Shown here: positions 59,280 to 64,000 of the stretch, piece after piece
Numbering within the stretch: position 1 is the stretch's first letter
How the letters are laid out: each line of letters begins with the position of its first letter
NCBI GenBank assembly: GCA_965243255.1
Contig: CBDEUH010000004.1
Location: 1,488,001 to 1,552,000 of the forward strand
Direction of reading: 5' to 3'
Length of the DNA: 64,000 nucleotides
From: Bin87 sp965243255
Lineage (GTDB): Bacteria > Chloroflexota > Dehalococcoidia > Lucifugimonadales > UBA3495
Made by a program: the position numbers and the translations under genes
Notes under the pieces: model-generated
Told to the model about the DNA's origin: nothing
What the model saw: only the letters and a program-made list of their open reading frames with translations
Databases searched by the model: none

Positions 59280-60380
59280 ATGCTAGACCGAGAGCGCCTT
59301 ACCCGAACCCTTCTCGACCTCATCAAAATCGACAGCCCCACCGGCGAGGAGGACGCTATTGACGCCCACCTTTCCAGCCGTCTGGCCAACCTGGGGGCAA
59401 CCGTCCGTCACGACGACTATGGCAACCTGGTCGCCACCCTGCCCGGCAGCAACGGCAGCGCCGGTGAAACTCCCGTTATGCTCTCGGCGCACATGGACAC
59501 TGTGGACCCGGGCCGGGGCATCAAACCTACGCTGGACGCCGATGGCGAGGTCCTGCGTTCCGATGGGACTACAATTCTGGGCGGCGACTGCAAAGCCGGC
59601 CTGGCCATCGCGCTGGAAGGTTTGACCTCCGCCATTGAGGACGGCGGTCCGCGTCGCTCCGTTCAGGTGGTGTTCTCCCGGGCCGAGGAAGGCGGACTCA
59701 ACGGGGCGCGCAACCTGGATTTCTCGCTGATTAATGCAAAGAGCGGTATGGTGTTCGACGGCGAGGGGCCGGTCAGCCGCATCTGTGTCAGCGCGCCGGC
59801 CCAGAACATCGTTCAATGCCACGTTACCGGCGTTGCCGCCCACGCCGGCCTGGAACCGGAGAATGGCACTTCCGCCCTGCTGGTCGCCGCCAACATTCTG
59901 ACTCGCCTGCCCCTGGGCCGAATTGACGACGAAACCACCAGCAACATCGGGGTGCTCACCGGCGGCCTGAAGCGCAACATTGTGCCGGAGTCGGCCTATA
60001 TGGACGGCGAGTTGCGCTCCAGGAACCAGGCCAAGCTGGAGAACTACACCGACGAAATCCGCCGCGCCTTCGACCAGGTCGCCGCCCTCTATCCCCAGGC
60101 GACAATCGACCTGAATATCTGGAACCAATACCAGGCCTATCAGGTTGGCGATGGGCACCCGGCCCTTGACGACATCGCGAAAGCCGTTACTGCCGTTGGC
60201 CTGACGCCATCAATGGAAACGACCGGCGGCGGTTCCGACGCCAACGTCTTCTTCGAGCACGGCATCGCCGCCATGGTTGTAGGCATTGGCGTCCGTGACT
60301 TTCACACCACCCGCGAAACCGCCCGCATCAGCGAAATAATGGACGGGGCACGCGTTTGCCAGGCGTATCTCAGCGCTTAG
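59280..60380 (+). CDS. M20 family metallopeptidase (PepT-like)
   Basis: This 366-residue zinc hydrolase has SAHMDTVDPG (first His/Asp), GDCKAGLAIAL with the bridging Asp, SRAEEGGLNG with the general-base Glu, and a C-terminal FHTTRETARI with His. The layout matches peptidase T / CPG2-like aminopeptidases of the cytoplasm. The ATG at 59280 is preferred to ATG 59217 because AGGAG lies 9 bases before it and the family start MLDRERLTRTLLDLIKIDSP follows. A monocistronic unit is likely. Confidence 0.87.
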   Translation: MLDRERLTRTLLDLIKIDSPTGEEDAIDAHLSSRLANLGATVRHDDYGNLVATLPGSNGSAGETPVMLSAHMDTVDPGRGIKPTLDADGEVLRSDGTTILGGDCKAGLAIALEGLTSAIEDGGPRRSVQVVFSRAEEGGLNGARNLDFSLINAKSGMVFDGEGPVSRICVSAPAQNIVQCHVTGVAAHAGLEPENGTSALLVAANILTRLPLGRIDDETTSNIGVLTGGLKRNIVPESAYMDGELRSRNQAKLENYTDEIRRAFDQVAALYPQATIDLNIWNQYQAYQVGDGHPALDDIAKAVTAVGLTPSMETTGGGSDANVFFEHGIAAMVVGIGVRDFHTTRETARISEIMDGARVCQAYLSA

Positions 60381-60518
60381 AGGGCTTGACCTGTGGGTCC
60401 CTGCGCTTGACAGCCATACCGCAGTTCGTTACATTCTGCCCTGTTGGAATAAATCGCCCCGTTCGACCACGGCGCGCCGCGCTGACCTCCTATCCTCACC
60501 GCTCGGCAGTCTAACCCA

Positions 60519-61628
60519 ATGGGCATCGCACCAACAGGTTCAGTAGAAGCTCGTCACTCCAGTCTGCGGGCAAAGGGTGGCTCGGCAGAGGCCGGGCCGG
60601 TTTTGCCGCCTATGTTTGACCGCTATCGCGAGCATCTGGAGGCTGCACTGGGTGAGGGCGTGCCTGCGTTACAGTCGCATCCCGTCAACGTTCTGCTGCG
60701 CTACCACCTAGGCTGGTCAGACCAGAGCGGTGTTCCTTCCCCTACCCCAGCATCTCAGGGAAAGGCCCTTCGTCCTACCCTGTGTATGTTTGCCTGCGAA
60801 GCCCTTCAGGGCGAACCGGCTCATGCTGCGCCAGCCGCCGCGGCGCTGGAGCTGATTCACAACTTCTCCCTGGTGCACGACGACATCCAGGACCAAGGTT
60901 TGGAACGACGACACCAGCCCACGGTGTGGGCCTCGTGGGGAACTCCCCGCGCTCTCGTGGCCGGCGACGCCATGCAATCCCTGGGTGATCTGGCCATTCT
61001 GAATTGTGACGACGCTGTTGCCTCTGACACCATCGTTCGAATCTCCCAGTTGCTGACCCAAAGCTACGTTGAGATGATTGAGGGGCAGTGCCGCGACTTG
61101 CAGTTCGAGCAGCGGGAAACTATTGGAACCGATGAATACCTGGACATGATTGCCCTGAAGACCGGCGCTCTTATCCGCAGCAGCCTGGTCATCGGCGCCA
61201 CTGTTGCCACCCACGAAGCCGACACCATTGATGGCGTCGCCAGATTCGGACGCGCCATCGGGCGGCTGTTCCAAATACGCGACGACTACCTGGGCATCTG
61301 GGGAGACGAGGCCATTACCGGCAAATCCTCCGACAGCGACATCGTGCAGCGCAAAAAGAGCTATCCCATCGTGTATGCCTTCCAACAGGCCGATGGCGCC
61401 AACCGGACCGAGCTGCTCAGACTCTACGGCCAGGAGACCCTGGACGAAAGCAATGTTGAACGCGTTCTCGACATTCTGGAGGACATCGGTGCCGCTGCCC
61501 AGACCGACTACCTCACCGAGGTAACTGCCCAGGAAGCTCGCGCCGCCCTTTCCACCTTGGAATTACCTCCCTGGGCTGCCGAAGACGCTGGACAGTTAAT
61601 TGACTTCATGGCCTACCGGCTGTTCTGA
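60519..61628 (+). CDS. Polyprenyl (geranylgeranyl/farnesyl-type) diphosphate synthase
   Basis: This 369-residue all-helical prenyltransferase has the first Asp-rich motif HDDIQD (about residues 121-126) and the second as RDDYLGIWGDE; the usual DDxxD is changed to DDYLG. It condenses isopentenyl units to make polyprenyl diphosphate. ATG at 60519 is used; ATG at 60612 would remove a 31-residue tail that is not conserved. It directly precedes hpnH, so it may supply substrate for hopanoid synthesis. Confidence 0.87.
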   Translation: MGIAPTGSVEARHSSLRAKGGSAEAGPVLPPMFDRYREHLEAALGEGVPALQSHPVNVLLRYHLGWSDQSGVPSPTPASQGKALRPTLCMFACEALQGEPAHAAPAAAALELIHNFSLVHDDIQDQGLERRHQPTVWASWGTPRALVAGDAMQSLGDLAILNCDDAVASDTIVRISQLLTQSYVEMIEGQCRDLQFEQRETIGTDEYLDMIALKTGALIRSSLVIGATVATHEADTIDGVARFGRAIGRLFQIRDDYLGIWGDEAITGKSSDSDIVQRKKSYPIVYAFQQADGANRTELLRLYGQETLDESNVERVLDILEDIGAAAQTDYLTEVTAQEARAALSTLELPPWAAEDAGQLIDFMAYRLF

Positions 61629-61667
61629 CATTACCGGCCACGCTTATATTGTTCGGAGACTATCGCC

Positions 61668-62759
61668 ATGGTTCAGACTCATACCGATCCCCCGACTGCC
61701 ATCGAGACGGGCCAGAAACCGACTGCCAAGCGCCCCATGGAACTGGGCCTGCGCATGGGTTGGTACATCCTGAAAAACCGGCTCCGAGGCCGCAAGCGCT
61801 TTCCGTTGGTAACGATGCTCGAACCGCTAGAAATGTGCAACCTGGCCTGCATCGGCTGCGGCCGCATCCGGGAATACCGCGGAGTGCTGGACAAGATGAT
61901 GCCAGTGGACGAAGCGCTGGCCGCCGTCTACAACTCCGGCGCGCCCATCGTCTCCATCGCCGGCGGCGAGCCTACCATTCACCCCCACATCGACGAAATC
62001 ATTAATACCCTGGTGGAGCAAAAATACTTCGTATATTGCTGCACCAACGCCCTGCTGCTGCCCCGGATGCTGGACAAAATCCCGCCTTCCAAGTACTTCT
62101 GCTGGGTCATCCACATGGACGGGATGGAGGACAAGCACGACGAATCGGTAGCCCGAGCCGGCGTTTTCAAGCGCGCCACCGACGGCATTCGCATGGCCAT
62201 CGACCGGGGTTATCGCGTGTGCACCAACACCACCGTGTTCCGCAACAGCGACGTTGAAGACCTGCGCGAGATGTTCCGGTACGTCAGCGACTTGGGCGTG
62301 GAAGGTTCCATGATTTCGCCGGGCTACGATTTCGAGGACGCACCGGACCAGGACCTGTTCCTCACCCGCCAGGAATCGCGCAACGTTTTTCGGAACTTGC
62401 TGGATCCCACCCGGATGGAAGGGATGCGGTTCTACAACAACCCGCTCTACCTCAACTTCCTGCGGGGCGACCGGGAGTACCAATGCACGGCCTGGTCCAA
62501 CCCCACTTACACTGTCATGGGCTGGCGCAAACCTTGTTATCCCCTGGCCGACGAGCATACTGAAGACTTCAACGATCTTTACGAACCTGAACTCTGGGAT
62601 GAAAAGTACGGGGTTGGCCGCGACCCCCGCTGCAACAACTGCATGATGCACTGCGGGTTTGAATCGGCCACGATATTCAACGCCATCGGCAAACCCCGGG
62701 AATGGGTCACGTTCATCAAGTCCGGCGCGGCCCATAAAGGCGGTATCAGCGTGGGGTAA
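61668..62759 (+). CDS. hpnH: Adenosyl-hopene transferase HpnH (radical SAM)
   Basis: The 363-residue radical SAM enzyme has the cluster motif CNLACIGC (about residues 56-63, CxxxxxxC spacing 4 then 2), SIAGGEPTIHPH, and a C-terminal CNNCMMHCGFE extension with additional cysteines typical of this group. It attaches 5'-deoxyadenosine to diploptene as the first step of extended (C35) hopanoid synthesis. It lies between a polyprenyl synthase gene and hpnG, which confirms the assignment. Confidence 0.93.
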   Translation: MVQTHTDPPTAIETGQKPTAKRPMELGLRMGWYILKNRLRGRKRFPLVTMLEPLEMCNLACIGCGRIREYRGVLDKMMPVDEALAAVYNSGAPIVSIAGGEPTIHPHIDEIINTLVEQKYFVYCCTNALLLPRMLDKIPPSKYFCWVIHMDGMEDKHDESVARAGVFKRATDGIRMAIDRGYRVCTNTTVFRNSDVEDLREMFRYVSDLGVEGSMISPGYDFEDAPDQDLFLTRQESRNVFRNLLDPTRMEGMRFYNNPLYLNFLRGDREYQCTAWSNPTYTVMGWRKPCYPLADEHTEDFNDLYEPELWDEKYGVGRDPRCNNCMMHCGFESATIFNAIGKPREWVTFIKSGAAHKGGISVG

Positions 62760-62766
62760 CGTTCCT

Positions 62767-63471
62767 ATGCTTGCCATAGCAGCGCCCATGGCGACCGAAC
62801 TGGCCGGCATCCGCCGGGCCATCCGCGACCCTGAGAGTCGTGGACTGTGTCTTTACGTCTCCGGAATTGGCAAGAAGGCAACGATTGTCAGTATTGACGG
62901 CATTTTGCAAACCCGCCCAAATGCCTTAATACTGGTCGGCTTCTGTGGCGGCGCCAATCCGGACCTGCGGACGGGCGACCTGCACATCGCCTCGTCTTTC
63001 TGCCACTATGACGAAGACAACTCCGTCAACGCTGATGCCGAACTATCGTCGGCAATGCTCGCCAGCGCTGGCCATCTTGGTGTCAACGTCGCCAGCGGGC
63101 TGTCGGTAACCGTTGGCAACATCGCCGGCCCATCGGCGAAGGCGGAGCTGCATCACTCCGACGGAGTCGCATCCGTCAATATGGAAGACTACTGGGCTGC
63201 ATCCGCGGCCGCGGCCGCCGGCATGCGCTTCGCGTCGGTTCGCGCGGTGCTGGACACCGCGGGCCAGTCTCTGCCCGAGCACCTTACGGCCAAAGACGTG
63301 AGTACGGCCCGCGTAGCCGTGGATGCCGTCTTGCGACCCGGTCGGCTGCCCGCACTCTTGAAACTAGCCATGCAGTCTCGTTTTGCACGGCGCAACTTGA
63401 CCCGGTGCATCCTGGAGACAATTGACTCGCTGACCGTGGCGCAGCCGGTACTGACTGAGGTGCCCGGATGA
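62767..63471 (+). CDS. hpnG: Hopanoid-associated phosphorylase HpnG (adenosylhopane phosphorylase)
   Basis: This 234-residue protein of the nucleoside-phosphorylase superfamily starts MLAIAAPMATELAGIRRAI and has the LILVGFCGGANPDLRTGDL motif (about residues 56-74) and VNMEDYWAA. It removes adenine from adenosylhopane to give ribosylhopane. ATG at 62767 is chosen because the upstream frame overlaps hpnH. Its stop overlaps the hpnA start (ATGA). hpnHGA order is a common hopanoid arrangement. Confidence 0.9.
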   Translation: MLAIAAPMATELAGIRRAIRDPESRGLCLYVSGIGKKATIVSIDGILQTRPNALILVGFCGGANPDLRTGDLHIASSFCHYDEDNSVNADAELSSAMLASAGHLGVNVASGLSVTVGNIAGPSAKAELHHSDGVASVNMEDYWAASAAAAAGMRFASVRAVLDTAGQSLPEHLTAKDVSTARVAVDAVLRPGRLPALLKLAMQSRFARRNLTRCILETIDSLTVAQPVLTEVPG

Positions 63472-64000
63472 CCGTTCTGGTAACCGGCGCTACCGGATTC
63501 ATCGGCGGCAATCTGGCGCGCGCCCTGACCGCCCGGGGTGATGAAGTGCGCGCGCTGGTTCGACCGGGGGCAAACGACTTGGCCATCCGGGACATTGGCG
63601 TGGCACAGGTTACCGGAGACCTGCTCGATGCGGACTCACTGCGCCGCGCCATCTCCGATTGCAATGCTGTGTACCACTGCGCGGCCAATTACGCTCTCTG
63701 GGCTTCCAACCCTTCCCAGATTTACCGGGCCAACGTTGACGGCACCAGAAACCTGCTGGAGGCGGCTCGCCATGCCGGTGTGCGCCGCGTGGTGTTTACC
63801 AGTTCGGTATCCACCATTGGCCTGCCCGCAACCGGCGCGGGGCTTCCCGACGGGAATCTGGGCGCCGAGGAGATGCCGCCCAATCCGTCCCACCTTGTTG
63901 GGCACTATAAGCAATCCAAGTTTCAGGCTGAGCAACTGGCGCTGGCAGCCAATGATGATGGCCTGGAAGTTGTGGTTGTAAATCCCTGCGCTCCGGTGGG
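63468..64000 (+). CDS. hpnA: Hopanoid-associated sugar epimerase HpnA (partial, runs off the window)
   Basis: The visible 177 residues are the N-terminal half of an extended SDR with the NAD motif VTGATGFIGGNLARAL (about residues 5-20), VYHCAANYALW and VVFTSSVSTIG, then the active-site start HLVGHYKQSKFQAEQ with the Tyr-x3-Lys. Together with hpnHG it is assigned as HpnA, a nucleotide-sugar epimerase. The frame is open at base 64000. The ATG overlaps the end of hpnG. Confidence 0.9.
   Translation, partial: MTVLVTGATGFIGGNLARALTARGDEVRALVRPGANDLAIRDIGVAQVTGDLLDADSLRRAISDCNAVYHCAANYALWASNPSQIYRANVDGTRNLLEAARHAGVRRVVFTSSVSTIGLPATGAGLPDGNLGAEEMPPNPSHLVGHYKQSKFQAEQLALAANDDGLEVVVVNPCAPV

Overview
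The window is about 64 kb of GC-rich bacterial chromosome with short intergenic gaps, many ATGA and TGATG overlaps between genes, and frequent TTG/GTG starts. The gene content suggests a Chloroflexota genome, probably Dehalococcoidia/SAR202-like. Supporting features are paired MmgE/PrpD proteins, a luciferase-like flavin monooxygenase, an enolase-superfamily dehydratase, L-2-hydroxyglutarate oxidase, a UGSC selenoprotein, DUF1800 and NHL proteins, a T-box outside Firmicutes, and a hopanoid locus. The taxonomic assignment is an inference from gene content. I saw no tRNA, rRNA, CRISPR array or insertion sequence.

Layout. 1-620 is the end of a purine/pyrimidine-type permease fused to a histidine-kinase-like ATPase domain. 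623-5951 (minus) is one lipid/acyl operon: two hotdog dehydratase subunits, plsX, fabG, an isocitrate-lyase-family enzyme and two membrane proteins. 6024-9702 holds lhgO, an MmgE/PrpD protein and a quinone oxidoreductase. 9751-10632 is an orphan gene of lower GC. 10659-13482 is a tryptophan unit: a sigma70 promoter, a Trp T-box, trpE, a VOC protein and trpG. 13564-19736 mixes a lipoprotein, a second MmgE/PrpD, an NHL propeller, a two-gene accessory pair (HEPN-like plus unknown) and a DUF1800 protein. 19944-30316 is transport-rich: tandem MFS paralogues, a DHA2 pump, an RND pump with its lipoprotein adaptor, and a flavin monooxygenase.

30313-42216 is mostly housekeeping: sucCD, a TlpA-like selenoprotein, rpsF-ssb-rpsR, a SurA/PrsA-like foldase, hom-thrC, folE, a GNAT/FemAB-like protein, an MshA-like glycosyltransferase and DUF502. 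42290-49768 carries a PIG-L deacetylase, oppDF-like ATPases, a surface protein, pcm, aroK-aroB and a TauE/SafE permease. 49862-54785 has tgt, then a minus-strand block with the UGSC selenoprotein, its probable partner, a DUF4268 nuclease-like protein and an enolase-superfamily enzyme. 54889-59124 has htpX, fmt, an unusual structured intergenic region, rpsP-khpA-rimM and moaDE. 59280-64000 has an M20 peptidase and a hopanoid cluster (polyprenyl synthase, hpnH, hpnG, hpnA) that runs off the end.

The two strongest unusual signals are as follows. (1) Two genes are each interrupted by one in-frame TGA exactly where selenocysteine is expected. Each TGA is followed at nearly the same distance by a 6-bp hairpin with a GUU loop closed by A-U, which is a candidate shared bacterial SECIS. 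(2) The 410-bp fmt/rpsP intergenic region carries its own promoter, a full-length Shine-Dalgarno sequence with a tiny ORF, a 25-nt-arm inverted repeat and a second branched fold, all upstream of a separate rpsP promoter.
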